NCBI GenBank assembly: GCA_009767595.1
Contig: VSDK01010086.1
Coordinates: forward strand, 1 to 64,000
From: Symbiodinium kawagutii
Taxonomy: Eukaryota; Sar; Dinophyceae; Suessiales; Symbiodiniaceae
Direction of reading: 5' to 3'
DNA length: 64,000 nucleotides
Numbering within the stretch: position 1 is the stretch's first letter; every line of letters begins with the position of its first letter. Below the pieces are notes generated by a model. The model was not told the DNA's origin and ran no database searches. It worked only from the letters and a program-made list of their open reading frames with translations. Both the position numbers and the translations under genes were made by a program. Shown piece after piece: positions 1 through 11,470 of this stretch.

Positions 1-430
1 ACTTGAAGAACCATGGGTTTTGGTCAAAGGGTTGGGCTAAGCGAAAAAAAAAAGAACTTGAAGAACCATGGGTTTTGGTCAAAGGGTTGGGCTAAGCGAA
101 AAGAAGAGAACTTGAACAACCATGGGTTTTGGTCAGAGGGTTGGGCTAAGCGAAAAGAAGAGAACTTGAACCATGGGTTTTGGTCAAAGGGTTGGGCTAA
201 GCGAAAAGAAGAGAACTTGAACCATGGGTTTTGGTCAAAGGGTTGGGCTAAGCGAAAAGAAGAGAACTTGAAGAACCATGGGTTTTGGTCAAAGGGTTGG
301 GCTAAGCGAAAAGAAGAGAACTTGAAGAACCATGGGTTTTGGTCAAAGGGTTGGGCTAAGCGAAAAGAAGAGAACTTGAAGAACCATGGGTTTTGGTCAA
401 AGGGTTGGGCTAAGCGAAAAGAAGAGAACT
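1..430. repeat. 51-55 bp minisatellite, 8 copies, running off the left edge
   Basis: Eight tandem copies can be read by the recurring CATGGGTTTTGGTCA segment, with ATGs at 13, 68, 122, 173, 224, 278, 332 and 386, so the period is 51, 54 or once 55 bp. Because most spacings are multiples of three, the plus strand is open throughout and repeats the peptide HGFWSKGWAKRKEENL. The first copy is in another frame because of one extra A in its poly-A run. The near identity of the copies suggests recent expansion. I treat it as a minisatellite rather than a gene, because nothing downstream supports a protein and the array is cut by the window edge. Confidence 0.85.
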
Positions 431-689
431 ATGGAAGTGCACTCGTGGGAAAAACATGATCATGTCGGCGTCGCTGGGGTTCTGCCCTGAACCCAGCGAC
501 GGTACTGCCATAGATGGACCAGATCACCATGGTTCATTCCCACTGCTAATGGATGGCTGGTATAATGGCTGGGATGTTGAGTCTAGGCTCAAGGCCAAAA
601 GTTGCCACATTCAGCAACGAAATCAGCTGTCAAATCAACATGAATCAACATGAATTAAGATGAATTAAGATGAATTGAGTCTGAATTGG

Positions 690-885
690 GGATCATCAAA
701 TCAGAGACACCTCTGGATGTCCCTGAGTTGCATGTGAAAATAAAGCCATCGATCAGATAACCAGTTCTCTTGCCGAAAGCCATGCAAAACACTTCGCGAT
801 AGACAACGCAAGTTTGCCAACTCAATCCGGCCTTCCCTTGGCTAACTGGTACCATCAACATGTTACAGTCAAAGCTTAGGGGGGT
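690..885 (-). CDS. Likely coding exon, unknown protein (possible 3' part of gene M1)
   Basis: The minus strand is open here and reads as an ordinary globular segment containing SQGKAGLSWQTC, VVYREVFCMAFGKRTG and YLIDGFIFTCNSGTS. It is flanked by low-complexity sequence typical of introns in this window. I do not recognise the family. It lies downstream of, and on the same strand as, the M1 exons, so it could be one of its last exons, but no phase-compatible join was established. Boundaries are approximate. Confidence 0.4.
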
Positions 886-1224
886 AGGGAACCAGATCAT
901 CCCACCAGACTCACCAGACTTTTGTCACTGGACTGCACTGGACTGCCGCTGCCCTTGTGGCAACACATGAGAGCGAAGAGCGGGCATGCTGCTGGCCTCA
1001 GGACAGCTAGGGTGGGCCAGTGGGCCAGAGGGAAGTATGAAGACGGGAACAAGTTGAGAACAAGAGCAAAGGTCAGGGTGAAATCAAAATTATAAGAATC
1101 CAAACGGTGAAGTATGGATAAGAGTCAAGTAGTCAAGTTTCAAGCTGGGTAGTCAAGTAGTTGAGTGACATTACATTGCACTTGATATAAATACAATATA
1201 TAATATATAATGATCGCGCCAAAA

Positions 1225-1410
1225 AGAAGAGATATATATATATATATATATACAAACCCTCTCTGGCCTCTCTCTCTCAAAGAATATAATATATATATAT
1301 ATATGTACCTCTCTCTGGCCTCTCTCTCTCAAAGAATATATTATATATAATATATTTACCTCTCTCTTTCAAAGAATATATTTACATATACCTCATACCT
1401 CTCTCTCTCA
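1225..1410. repeat. TA microsatellites inside a CTCTCTGGCC / CAAAGAATATA repeat
   Basis: About three imperfect copies of a block carrying CCTCTCTCTGGCCTC, CTCTCAAAGAATATA and a TA run follow one another. The wider stretch 900-2090 is otherwise AT-rich and shows no exon I can defend. Confidence 0.7.
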
Positions 1411-2095
1411 ATCACCATCTCGAGGAGTATGTATGTAATTACATTCATACTGTATGTAATGATTCAGAGGACTAGTCAGTCAGTCTAGTGAGTCTTTAAG
1501 TCAACAACATGAATCAACGTATCACGTCTTCAAGTCAACATAACTAGAAATAACTTAAATAACAATAACTAATCTAATCAACCATCCATCCAGGCCCATC
1601 CATCTACTTGACAAATCATGGCTTGCCCTGATGAAAGTTGAAAGGGGCGCTGCTGAGAGACTGGCTGAAAGACTGAAAGACATGTTTTTTCCTGTGCCCC
1701 CTTTGCTGTTGCAAACTTGGAGTATGTGCGCGACGAAGCTGCTGCACTGCTGCACTGATTGGCAATTGTTTCATTGCCTTTGAAACCAAAGAGTAAAAGA
1801 GTCAAAGAGAGTCAAAGAGTAGATCACTAGGATCAAGAAAACTAAACGAAGTGAGATAAATGCTTGACCTGACATGACCTCTCACTGCTTACATGCACCC
1901 TGTCAAGACCACACAGGGCAGCATGGAAGAATGGGATCAACGGGATCAACCAAAGCAAGAGCTCAGTGTTGAGTCACTCACCGGCTGTACATGGCTGGAC
2001 TGACTGAGCAAATCAGAAAAAAAGCAGCGCATCGCTCAAACATCGCACAACGCCAAGCCGCACAGATCACTATGTGAACAGTTGCAGCATCAGCA

Positions 2096-2365
2096 TCAGC
2101 GAAGCAAATGCGCTGCGCATTTTGGTGCTGAGGAACTGTACAGCCAGCTCCATGCTGAGGGATCTGAATCATCAGCAGCACCTGCATCCGCCGTGGTAGA
2201 CTCAATCTTGGCCTTTCCTTTTCCTTTTCCTTTTGCCTTTTGCAAAGCCAATCCACCAATGACCAAGCTTTGCTTCGCCCCCTTTGACTTCCCACCCCCT
2301 TTTGCTGAATCTGGCTCACCAGGCAAAGCGCTTCTCGTGCACAAGACATCCACGGTGCCTTTTCT
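2096..2365 (-). CDS. Likely exon with Lys/Gly-rich tail, ends in a stop
   Basis: The minus strand reads through RSALPGEPDSAKGGGKSKG, KAKGKGKGKAKIES and SAWSWLYSSSAPKCA, then reaches a TGA near 2096. Gly-Lys repeats of this kind are common linkers in dinoflagellate proteins. The upstream edge is probably an acceptor near 2365. A second frame on the same strand is also open, so the coding frame is chosen on composition only. It may be the terminal exon of M1 or an alternative end. Confidence 0.4.
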   Translation of the reverse strand, partial: RKGTVDVLCTRSALPGEPDSAKGGGKSKGAKQSLVIGGLALQKAKGKGKGKAKIESTTADAGAADDSDPSAWSWLYSSSAPKCAAHLLR

Positions 2366-2754
2366 GACGATGGTTCTGAAAGCCTCAGATTCTTAATGAT
2401 TGGTGAGTCATGATTGATAGATTCGACGATTCAATGATTGATACTGATACTGATATTGATGATTCGATGCTTCTGATGGTTCAATGGTCTGATGTACGTC
2501 TGATGGTCTGATGGATGAATCAATGAATCGGCACACTGTCACACTGTAGACTCAAGGCTGCGCTAAACACTGAACACCAGTAACACAGCGAACACAGACA
2601 CACTAGATCAGAACAACAGAGTATCATGAGTATTATTATTAAAGTATATCCCAGCCCAACCTTGTTCATGACCAAAAACAAATCAATCAAATGACCAAAG
2701 CAACAATGCTGCATGCTGATGCTCGATGCCGCACGATGCCTTGACTCTTGAGTC

Positions 2755-2850
2755 TTGAGTATTGTCTCAACTTTCTGCCAAGTAACATTGGGTCGAAGTT
2801 GCACACCCATCAACTTGATGAGCACAGGGCGCTTCTGACCAAACCTGATT
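2755..2850 (-). CDS. Short exon of minus-strand gene M1
   Basis: The minus strand encodes FGQKRPVLIKLMGVQLRP followed by NVTWQKVETILKTQ, a compact segment with no low complexity, between intron-like sequences. It matches no family I know. It is assigned to M1 from strand and position. Confidence 0.4.
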
Positions 2851-3239
2851 GGATTGGGATTGGAAGGTAAGGCTAGGTGATTGAATGGATTGACCGATTC
2901 TGTTGAAACGTTGAATTGTTGACAGTTGACAAGACAATGCCTGGTAGAGTAAATTAAAAGACCGGCAGATTGGTAATCTCCATGGTCCATGGTCCATGGT
3001 CAGTCCATTGTCACATCATGTAACCTGTTCTGTTCTGATCGTTCTGATTGCCATCACCTACCTTACCTAAACCTACCTAACCTACCTAGTATATCTTCTG
3101 TAAAACCAGTAACATGAAAAACATGAACAATATAGTCTAGTCAATGTCAATGCATTCTCAATGTCAGTCAATCGTCATCTCATCAAATATCAAGTCAAGA
3201 TGTCACGATGTCACACAATGTCAAGACAATGCTGACAGA

Positions 3240-3422
3240 AAACGCATCGACAATGTCGACTTGCACGTCCTCGCAAATAGTTTTGAACAAGGCTTTGTCT
3301 TCGGAGTAGCCAGCTTTGAACAGCCAAACCGGGCATGGCACTGCATTGGTGACTTTTGCAAAACCGTCGCTCTGCAAATAGTAGTCCACCTTGATGTCAT
3401 TGTCAAACGTTGCTGTCGCCAC
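3240..3422 (-). CDS. Exon of minus-strand gene M1
   Basis: An acceptor CTTTCCAG|GTGGCG at 3423 opens an exon reading VATATFDNDIKVDYYL, then SDGFAKVTNAVPCPVWLF and EDKALFKTICEDVQVDIVD. Codons are balanced and the frame stays open to about 3240, where sequence becomes ATG/TCA-rich and intron-like. No domain is recognised; it has the look of a folded alpha/beta segment. Confidence 0.5.
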
Positions 3423-3772
3423 CTGGAAAGACGCAACATCGCGACACCACCAACACCATTACAAATGAATGGACAATGTGACGGTGACAACTGACAATGA
3501 ATAATGAGACATAATAATTTACATAATAATTTTCATTTGATTTATTTGATCAATTCAATGGCTCTAGGCCCTAGGCTCTAGGCTCTAGACTCTATGACTC
3601 TATGACTCAGTGACTCAATATCGGATCAATCCATGAATCAATCAATCAAAGAATCAATCAATTCAATGAAATCAATGAATCAATGAATGAATGAATCACA
3701 ACTAATCAACCAATCACCAATCAGCCAGCCAATCAGCCAATCAGCCACCATCAGCCATCAGCCATCCATCCA

Positions 3773-3827
3773 TCATCATGATCATCATGATCAATGATCA
3801 TCATGATCATCATCATCATCATCATCG

Positions 3828-3882
<55 letters not shown>

Positions 3883-3895
3883 AAACATCATCATG

Positions 3896-3939
<44 letters not shown>

Positions 3940-3945
3940 AAATCA
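3773..3945. repeat. (ATC)n array, intronic
   Basis: Long runs of ATC on the plus strand, with a few interruptions such as ATCATAAAC. The array lies between M1 exons. All six-frame ORFs here (poly-Met, poly-His, poly-Ile) are artefacts of the repeat. Confidence 0.95.
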
Positions 3946-4069
3946 ATCATCAATCACTGAATCACCAATGATTCATGATCAATCATCAATTCCATCAATC
4001 ATAATCATCAATCATCAATCAATCATCAACCAATATCAAAATCGAATCATCGCCATCATCGTCACATCA

Positions 4070-4270
4070 TCAGTTTGGTCTGTCACTATCGCTTGCACCT
4101 TCACACTCCGTGGGCCACTTTCTGTAGACACCGCACCGAAAAGCAAGAGTTGGCGCAAAGATGGGTCCTCCTTCTCATCAAGTTTCAAGCTGGCGGTTCT
4201 CAACACGCACTGGGTAGCAGTCTTTGGGTCGCCGATCAATGCCTTCAAGAGCTGACTTGGGCCCTCAGCA
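4070..4270 (-). CDS. Exon of minus-strand gene M1
   Basis: The minus strand reads NNAEGPSQLLKALIGDPKT, then LRTASLKLDEKEDPSLRQLL and GAVSTESGPRSVKVQAIV. The upstream edge is either AATGCTGAG|GGCCC or CCCAAG|GTCAAA. The (ATC)n array follows on the intron side. Family unknown. Confidence 0.5.
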
Positions 4271-4649
4271 TTGTTTGACCTTGGGCGTCGTGTCACAAAG
4301 TCGTGTCACCAAGTCGGTCAGTCGGCTGGAGTGGAATGTTCATGAGATACTGGATACTGGATACTGGATGCTGAGCTGGGATTCTAGATACCAGGCAGAA
4401 ATAAGCACGTAAGGCACATAAGTTCACAGAAGCACATGTGTGACATGTGTCAGGCCTGTGTCAGTGTCAGGTGTCACATGACCATGACGGACTGCAGTCA
4501 ATCAAAAAAACAAAAATGATTGATGCCGATATGTCTCAAGTTGTTGAATTGTTGAGTTATTGAGTTGTTGAGTCAATCTGTATGTCAGTCTGTCAGTGTG
4601 TGTGTGTGTGTGTGTGTGTCATTCCATTTTGTCAGTTGAGTCAGGTGTT

Positions 4650-6048
4650 TGTTTGACGTAGAAATAAGTAAGCCAAGAGACGCTGCGGCCTTCCTCATGA
4701 TAAAGGATCGGATTTCCTGCCCAACCACAATCACGTCCATTGCATTCAGCTTACCATTGCCACCAGCGTCACTCAAGGTGTAGATGTCAGAGAATGCATG
4801 CTCACCATCAGCTTGCAAGTCCACCGTTGCAGCCACTGCTGGGGTTGCTTCTGCTGTTTCTTCAGCCTTGACTCCGGCATCATCATCAGCAGCCATGCCT
4901 CTGGCGACTTTCGGCACTGAGGCTAGCAAAGTCTTGCCTTTGATGATCTTGGCGGCATTTGGAAGAAACTTTTCCCATTGCACCTCAGCAGGAGCAGGTT
5001 TGTTCGCCTTCTTGCCATCCTTGGAATCCTTGGAACTCTTGGAATCCTTGGACTCCTTGGCAGCATTCGCTTCCTCTGAGTCTGCGTCCGAAGACGGCTC
5101 TTTGGACAAAGTTTGATGCAGCAACCTTGCCCAGATTGCGCTCCAAGAGTCATGAGACTCAGAAGACTGAACCATGAACTGGTAACGGGATTCGACCTGG
5201 CAAATGTATTGCGCCCCAGCGCTACTTTTGCCCAAGTAATTCAACCACTGCTCCAATTTGTCTGGTCTGGGGACATCAATCATGGAAATGAAGTTACCTT
5301 CCGGGGTATGGCCAGGAACATAGGGTCGACGAATCATGGACTCCAGGGCATTCAAGACATAGGCAGCCCTCGCCGTGATCATGTTGGTAAGCATCGTCAC
5401 GTTCAAAGTCTTGCCTTTGTCAGTGTCCACTAGCAAAAAGTCACCCAATGCCCCCACCACACTTTCCAAAATTGGTTTTTTGGCTTTCTTCTGATCATCG
5501 TCATCCCCAGCGGCAGCCACATCAGCTGCGAATTCGGCCTCCTTCTGATTGAGCACCCTGATAGACGCCAAGGCTGACACGCCGACCATACGAACACTGT
5601 CTGGGACACATCGGTCACCTCGCCTAGCGCCATCATCACAAATGATTTCAGCAAGCCCCCAGAGAAGGTCAGGCAGACCGTGCTCACATTTCATGTGAAA
5701 GTCACAAGGATCGGCGTCCCAAGCTTCCGAGTCACATGTGCAGCAAACTGTCTTGACATTGTTCATGAAGCGTGTGTAGGCTGGCTGGCTGCCAATCTTG
5801 TCTACATTGTTGTCCACAATCCACTCTTTAGCCTTGGACATGTAGCCCTTTGAGTCCAGCACCCGGCGAATCACCGTCTCCATTGAATCATCTTGCTTGA
5901 CAAAAGGGTCAGACTGGATGTCGGCCAACAACGTCTCCGCCATGTTGTTCAAACCTGCAGCGGAAGAACCACCAGCACCACTCATCGCTGCCGCTGCATC
6001 CCACTTGCGAAGGGTCTGGTGCATGTGAGTCTGCAACATTGGTCGCAC
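4650..6048 (-). CDS. Largest exon of minus-strand gene M1, unknown protein of about 460 residues
   Basis: The acceptor TTTTGGCAG|GTGCGACC at 6049 joins in phase 0 to the preceding exon, which ends GCTCAG|GTGAAC at 6391. The exon starts VRPMLQTHMHQTLRKWDAAA. It contains a cysteine cluster (VCCTCDSEAWDADPCDFHMK), a Lys/Ser-rich linker (KESKDSKSSKDSKDGKK), and a C-terminal segment with SDAGGNGKLNAMDVIV. The last resembles an EF-hand-like DxxxxGK loop, but I would not call it one. The 3' edge near 4650 is uncertain; past it lies a GT-dinucleotide run. I do not recognise the family, so no function is assigned. The length without a stop, codon use and splice phase make coding status likely. Confidence 0.7.
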
Positions 6049-6117
6049 CTGCCAAAATTGTTGCTGCCGCAAGTTGCTGCCAAAAAACACGCACACAAAG
6101 GTGAGTCGTGAGTCGTT

Positions 6118-6119
6118 AG

Positions 6120-6203
<84 letters not shown>
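6118..6203. repeat. (ATC)n array, intronic
   Basis: About 28 uninterrupted ATC units directly upstream of the largest M1 exon, inside the intron between 6049 and 6390. Confidence 0.95.
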
Positions 6204-6204
<1 letters not shown>

Positions 6205-6390
6205 CAGCAACAAGAAATCATCAATCATCAACTTATCCACATCCACATACTTACTTTCGTAGTAATACAATAACAAGTACAGTAACAAGTAATTCAGTAA
6301 TCAGTAATCAATAATTATTAGTCATACTTATTAGTCAATTAGTTTAATAATCTAATAATTTAATAATGATGATGATGTTCACCTGTTCAC

Positions 6391-6996
6391 CTGAGCAACT
6401 GTCAGCAATGGGCAGCAATGGGCCTTCGACCAATCCTTGAAGACCTTCCTGCCAACCGCTAGCTTGCCAGTCAGAGCAAACTCAATCCCCATCGAGAGAC
6501 AAGAACTGACCAGGACACTCTTTGGGGCCATGTTCTCGTCAAAGGGATCCAAAGGCTTGCCGTTGGCCTTTTCCAAAGCCGCAAGGAGGTCGTCAAGCCA
6601 GCGACGGGGCCTAGTGCTTTCCCAGTCACTGCGACCACAAACATGGAAATTGATGTCAGCCGTCAAAGCAGCTGCTGAAGCGGTTGACTCTTCTGCAATT
6701 GCATTGCCAGGGTTTCTTGCTGCGGGTTTGGGTTTCGCCTTTGCCTTGGTGTTGGCCTTCTTGGATTTCTTGGCATCTGGTTCCTCCAAATCTGGAACCT
6801 TGGCTCTCTTCTTCGAAGAAGCTTTGGCATTCGAGTCTGGGGCAATGAGTTTTGTGACAAAGTCCGCTCCGGCGATCGGGCACGTCAATCTCAAAGTGCT
6901 TTCGTTGAAGAAGGCCGACTCAGAAGTCTTGCTAAACAGGTAAGGTGTCACTCGCGTTGATCCATCATCAGTCTCTGCAGGTGGCAGCAGTGGCAC
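6391..6996 (-). CDS. 202-residue exon of minus-strand gene M1
   Basis: The exon is bounded by CTCTGCAG|GTGCCA at 6997 and a GT donor GCTCAG|GTGAAC after 6391, giving exactly 606 nt in phase 0 at both ends. It encodes VPLLPPAETDDGSTRV, then CPIAGADFVTKLIAPDSNA. A basic linker follows (KKSKKANTKAKAKPKP), which could act as a nuclear localisation signal. The end is a folded-looking part with NFHVCGRSDWESTRPRRW, DDLLAALEKANGKPLDPFD and MGIEFALTGKLAVGRKVF. No known domain. Downstream it joins the 6048 exon in phase. Confidence 0.7.
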
Positions 6997-7607
6997 CTGC
7001 AGAGACAGAAGTTGGACCACAACCATTGAATATTGAACATTAGAACATTGAATCATTGAAACCACTGAACCGGACCATTAACCACTGAAGCACTTAACTG
7101 AAACTGAACCTGAACCACTCAAGTGAGAACTGGGAAATTAACTTGGCTTCATTTGGATTGATTCTTGGAGCAAAACATTTGAGTGCAGTGTCTCTGTCAG
7201 TCTGTCAGCCGATCTCAGTGTCAATGTCAATTGAGTCGATGCAATGCAATGTCCAATCTCAATAATTTCAATACTTATGTCAATGCAAAAATGGACAATG
7301 GATGGACAGGCTTTGTCAGGAGTCGTGTCATCAAGTATCAAGTTTCAAGTCATTCAATTGTCACACATCAATTTGATAATAATGCGTCAGTCTGTCAGTC
7401 TGGTCTACTCAATAGTCAATGAATCAATGAATCAACGAATCAATGAATGACTCAATGACTCAATGACTCAAATGACTCTCAATAGACAACGCAATTCATA
7501 AATGGTCCAACTATTGTCCAACTATGGTCCCAACTATCAAATACTATCAAATAATAATCAATGAATCAACGAATGAATCAATGAATCAATGAAACTGAAT
7601 CCTCAGG

Positions 7608-7886
7608 CTTGCGCCGCGAATTTGCAGAGTTCGAATGAGCATCCCCAACAGGTGCAACGGTTGTCCTTGGAGATGGCTTTCTACCATTGCACCCAGATCA
7701 TTCATGATGGAGATCACCTTCTCGGACTTGAGGTCACCACTGAGGAAGTCTGTTGCTTCACCAAAGTAGTTGTCCCACAATTGGAACACCCCAAGTCGAT
7801 TCAGCTTAGTCCGCAATGCTTTCGCCACTTTGAAAGTTTGGGCGGTGTACTTCTCCTGACGGACCATCACGTCACGAGTCAATGTC
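7608..7886 (-). CDS. Exon of minus-strand gene M1
   Basis: The minus strand reads TRDVMVRQEKYTAQTFKVAK, then RTKLNRLGVFQLWDNYFGEA and FLSGDLKSEKVISIMNDLGA, ending near GMLIRTLQIRGA. Composition is that of an alpha-helical soluble protein. Codons favour G/C in the third position compared with the flanks. Confidence 0.6.
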
Positions 7887-8165
7887 ATGTCAGAGTCACT
7901 GACTGACTGACGCAGCTGAAGCTGACACTGTCAGTACCAGTGCCGCAGTATTTCAATATATTCTACTATTTACTATTACTATCATTACTATCATTACTAT
8001 CACTAATAAATCACAAATCAATTATCAATTATGGCTTATCAAGAAACAATAATCAAAATCATTAAATCATGAAATGGTCAGAACAGCCTACCGCCTACCG
8101 CCAACCAACCCCAATGCTCCCAGTAGGGTCCAGGGTCACCCGTCCATATCGACAGTCAGAGTCAC

Positions 8166-8263
8166 CCGTCCTTGTATTCACTGCCAGCAATCCACTCCAT
8201 GAAGACGTTTCGGTCACTGTTGCGAGCAGACATGAGGTTGCGTTCCATGTAGGCTTTGAAGGC
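8166..8263 (-). CDS. Short exon of minus-strand gene M1
   Basis: CCATCAG|GCCTTC at 8264 opens a 98-nt exon reading AFKAYMERNLMSARNSDRN, then VFMEWIAGSEYKDG. It closes at a GT donor GACGG|GTGACT. It is too short to classify but is clearly different from the repeats on both sides. Confidence 0.55.
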
Positions 8264-8302
8264 CTGATGGAAGAGTCACTGATCACTGGGCCATGGCCAT
8301 GA

Positions 8303-8344
8303 TAATGGTGATGATTCTGATGATGATGGTGATGATGATGAAGA

Positions 8345-8404
<60 letters not shown>

Positions 8405-8406
8405 GA

Positions 8407-8490
<84 letters not shown>

Positions 8491-8492
8491 GA

Positions 8493-8546
<54 letters not shown>

Positions 8547-8548
8547 GA

Positions 8549-8608
<60 letters not shown>

Positions 8609-8609
8609 G

Positions 8610-8661
<52 letters not shown>

Positions 8662-8663
8662 GA

Positions 8664-8694
<31 letters not shown>

Positions 8695-8710
8695 GTGGTG
8701 ATGATGAAGA

Positions 8711-8743
<33 letters not shown>

Positions 8744-8745
8744 CA
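8303..8745. repeat. Compound (GAT)n array with regularly spaced GAAGAG interruptions
   Basis: The GAT array is cut about six times by GAAGAGAT (once GAAGTGAT) at spacings of about 55-90 bp, so it has a higher-order structure. It lies in an M1 intron. Confidence 0.95.
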
Positions 8746-8764
8746 TGATCATGGTGAGGAAGAA

Positions 8765-8828
8765 TCTGACGAAGAACAATTCCATTCATCAGTTTCATCA
8801 AAGTCTGTCGCCAGTCAGTCAGCTGTTT
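8765..8828 (-). CDS. Micro-exon of minus-strand gene M1
   Basis: About 64 nt on the minus strand encode LTDWRQTLMKLMNGIVLRQ and end where the GAT array begins. Support is the peptide quality and position only. Confidence 0.35.
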
Positions 8829-8931
8829 CAAAGTGACTCGGAATCATTGAGAGTTGAGAGACTCAAGTCAATGGGCCTAAGTCTAATTTTCAATAGTCTA
8901 ATGACTAATGATTTCCAGAATCCCCCTGTCT

Positions 8932-9040
8932 CCCAGTCCCTTCCCTCCGCACTTCATCCACTTCACGAACACCCACCACAAGCTCGTGGAATGAAATCGA
9001 AGCTCCGAAATGGAATCCGTTGTTCGCATCTTTGAGAAAC
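8932..9040 (-). CDS. Short exon of minus-strand gene M1, frame ambiguous
   Basis: The acceptor AACTAAG|GTTTCTC at 9041 is clear. Two frames stay open. One gives SFSKMRTTDSISELRFHST and joins in phase to the 9335 donor; the other gives FLKDANNGFHFGASISFHE. I prefer the in-phase join but cannot exclude the second. Confidence 0.45.
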
Positions 9041-9334
9041 CTTAGTTGCTGTTGTCAAAACCAACAATGCCAAATGGACCGACTCCGACTGGTTGCCAAT
9101 GGACCCACACATGAACGGACCACCATAAGTCAACTTTGTATTGTTAGTTCAAAGTAATGCACCGGGAACTGTGAACTAATGACTCAGACTTAGACTAATC
9201 TGACTACTAGTCTGACTACTGACTACTGACTACTACTACTGCTCGACTCACTACTACATACTGTACTACTTTCACTGTCCTTAAACCTTAACCTTAAAAC
9301 TTAAACCTTAGACAAAGTAGCGTCACCACATCAC

Positions 9335-9470
9335 TTGGAGTACGGCTCGAAAAGATGCGACAAGCTCGAAGACCTCCAGCCTTCGTTGCTTGTACTTGGC
9401 GATTGTTGGGGTAGAGCTCTGCAGCCTCATAGAAGGCATCTGACCTTAGCAGCATGGCGATGGCGATGGT
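9335..9470 (-). CDS. Exon of minus-strand gene M1
   Basis: The acceptor AACAGTCAG|ACCATC at 9471 opens TIAIAMLLRSDAFYEAAELY, then PNNRQVQATKAGGLRACRIF. A GT donor CCAA|GTGATG closes it, leaving phase 1. A clear protein-like segment with no low complexity. Confidence 0.6.
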
Positions 9471-9546
9471 CTGACTGTTATAACTACGACTCCGACTGTG
9501 ATTAATTGACTTGACAAATTCAGTATCAGTATCAGTATCGGTCCAG

Positions 9547-9588
<42 letters not shown>

Positions 9589-9616
9589 TATCATCATCAT
9601 CATCATCACCATCAGT
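9547..9616. repeat. (ATC)n array, intronic
   Basis: ATC units with ATT and ACC interruptions between M1 exons. The stretch 9620-10030 otherwise shows only ATCAACATC repeats and CAGTCAGT motifs. Confidence 0.9.
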
Positions 9617-10039
9617 ATCATCAGTCTCAGTCTCAGCCTGTATTACTGTATTACTGTGTAGCGCCTAATATGTCAGACTAGGATTAGGATACTGGGACTC
9701 TTATTGCGGTGTTGGTCCCGGTGTTTGTCCGGTTCATTGGATTCATGTCATGCGGCCATGCTTTATCATCAACATCAACATCAACATCAACATCAACTAT
9801 CAACATATCAACATCAACATCACAACATCAGTCTGCTAGTCTGCTGGAGTGGTCAGTGTGGTCAGTCTTAATTTCTTTTTGTTCAGTCTGTCAGTCTGGG
9901 GTATGTAGTCAGTCAGTCAGTCTGGCAGTCCATGGTCGGTCGTCAGTCAATTGGTTAATGGTCCGGCCCAGACAACTTAGCGTCTTAGAGTCTTAGACTT
10001 GAACCCGGAACCCAATTGCCAATTGCCAAATTGCGACTC

Positions 10040-10117
10040 CAATTGCAGGGCAAGACACAGCGTGCCAAACGTGATGGCCAAATATTGTCCTCCTTGAACT
10101 GCGGGCCTCAAACAAGG
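10040..10117 (-). CDS. Short exon of minus-strand gene M1
   Basis: The acceptor GATTGCAG|CCTTGT at 10118 in phase 0 gives PCLRPAVQGGQYLAITFGT, then LCLALQ. Phase agrees with the preceding exon ending CTGCAG at 10888. The donor is unclear (possibly a GA donor). Confidence 0.4.
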
Positions 10118-10384
10118 CTGCAATCATGATCATCATCATCATCCATTCATCCATTCATCCATTCATAGATCCATCCATCCACCAAGGTCCACCAATACAT
10201 CAGGCCATCATCATCAACATCATCATCATCATCATCACCATCATCATCAGAATCATCATCATCATGAATCATGATCAATGATCAGCATCATCATCAATCA
10301 TCATCAGCATCACCATCATCACCATCATCATCATCTGTGACACACAGGCAGATGATAGACAAACAAACAAACTGTGACAAACAG

Positions 10385-10640
10385 AATAGATAGACAGTTA
10401 ATAGTCAATAGTCTAGAGTCTATAGTCTATAGTCTAGTCTAGAGTCTATAGTCTATAGTCTATAGTCTATAGATTCTATAGATAGTCTATCTATAGTCTA
10501 AGTCATAGTCTATAGTCTAAGTCTATAGTCTATAGTCTAGAGTCTATAGTCTATAGTCTAGAGTCTATAGTCTATAGTCTATGTCTATAGTCTAGAGTCT
10601 ATAGTCTATAGTCTATAGTCTCTATAGTATCTTAGTATAG
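10385..10640. repeat. TAGTCTATAG-type short tandem repeat
   Basis: The decamer-like TAGTCTATAG and its variant TAGTCTAGAG recur for about 250 bp inside an M1 intron. An ATC-rich stretch precedes it at 10120-10335. Confidence 0.85.
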
Positions 10641-10887
10641 TGGTAGTGAGTAGTGAGTCGTAGTCGTAGTCTAGTGTCATTGGAGTTCAGAGGTTCTTGG
10701 GCTTGGTCTTATCAACAAAAGAAAAAACAAATTGATGTTTGATGTTTGATTGGACTATGACCATGACTGTCATGACTGTGACTATGACTAACCATTAGAA
10801 TATGAGTTTCATAATTGTCAGATCTTTTCGAAATATGATTCAAACTCAGCAATGCTGGCTAGTTACTCTACGAGCCATGGCTGCGAC

Positions 10888-11033
10888 CTGCAGCCGTCCA
10901 TTATTCCATGGACCGCAATTTTGCGGATGTATGCTTTCTTCACCGATGTCTGCTTTCGCTGGTTCAATGGGTGTCTCACCACGGAACGTTCGCCACTCTC
11001 TGTGTACCAAGGAATCGTTCTTTGCTCCGTAAC
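10888..11033 (-). CDS. Exon of minus-strand gene M1
   Basis: The acceptor CCCTGCTAG|GTTACG at 11034 and donor GGCTGCAG|GTCGCA frame a 146-nt exon. Joined in phase 1 to the preceding exon it reads GYGAKNDSLVHREWRTFRG, then ETPIEPAKADIGEESIHPQ and NCGPWNNGRLQ. Another frame is also open. I prefer this one because phases match at both ends. Confidence 0.6.
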
Positions 11034-11059
11034 CTAGCAGGGCAAAAATGATGGTTATG

Positions 11060-11146
11060 ATTCTGATGATGATGACGACGACGATGATGATGATGATGAT
11101 GATGATGTTGATGATGATGATTATGAATTATGATTCTGATGATGAT

Positions 11147-11232
<86 letters not shown>

Positions 11233-11290
11233 TGATGTGATGGTGATGATTCGGTGATCGGTGATGATGATGATGATGATGGTGATGATT
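11060..11290. repeat. (GAT)n array, intronic
   Basis: Long GAT runs with GATTCTGAT and GTGATG interruptions between two M1 exons. Confidence 0.9.
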
Positions 11291-11470
11291 CGATGATGAT
11301 GCAGCCCCATTAAGCACCAAACAAAAACATGTAACATTGCACATTACACAGTACACATAATCATTCACGTAATCCCGTAATCCATAATCATAATAATAAT
11401 GAATGTGATGATGAATCAATGAATCATTGCATTGAACTGAATAATTGAGGACCATTGAATGATTGAGGAC

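Noticed and set aside
1680-1730. KGGTGK peptide on the minus strand resembling a ParA-type Walker A
   Set aside because: The following residues are NM instead of TT, no other P-loop motif is nearby, and the exon itself is not supported.
3751-4000. Poly-Met, poly-His and poly-Ile ORFs over the ATC array (and likewise near 8.3-8.8, 11.1 and 30.5 kb)
   Set aside because: They exist in several frames of a simple repeat and have no independent coding sequence.
10385-10640. CRISPR-like regular repeat
   Set aside because: Units are adjacent 8-10-mers without unique spacers, so it is a plain tandem repeat.
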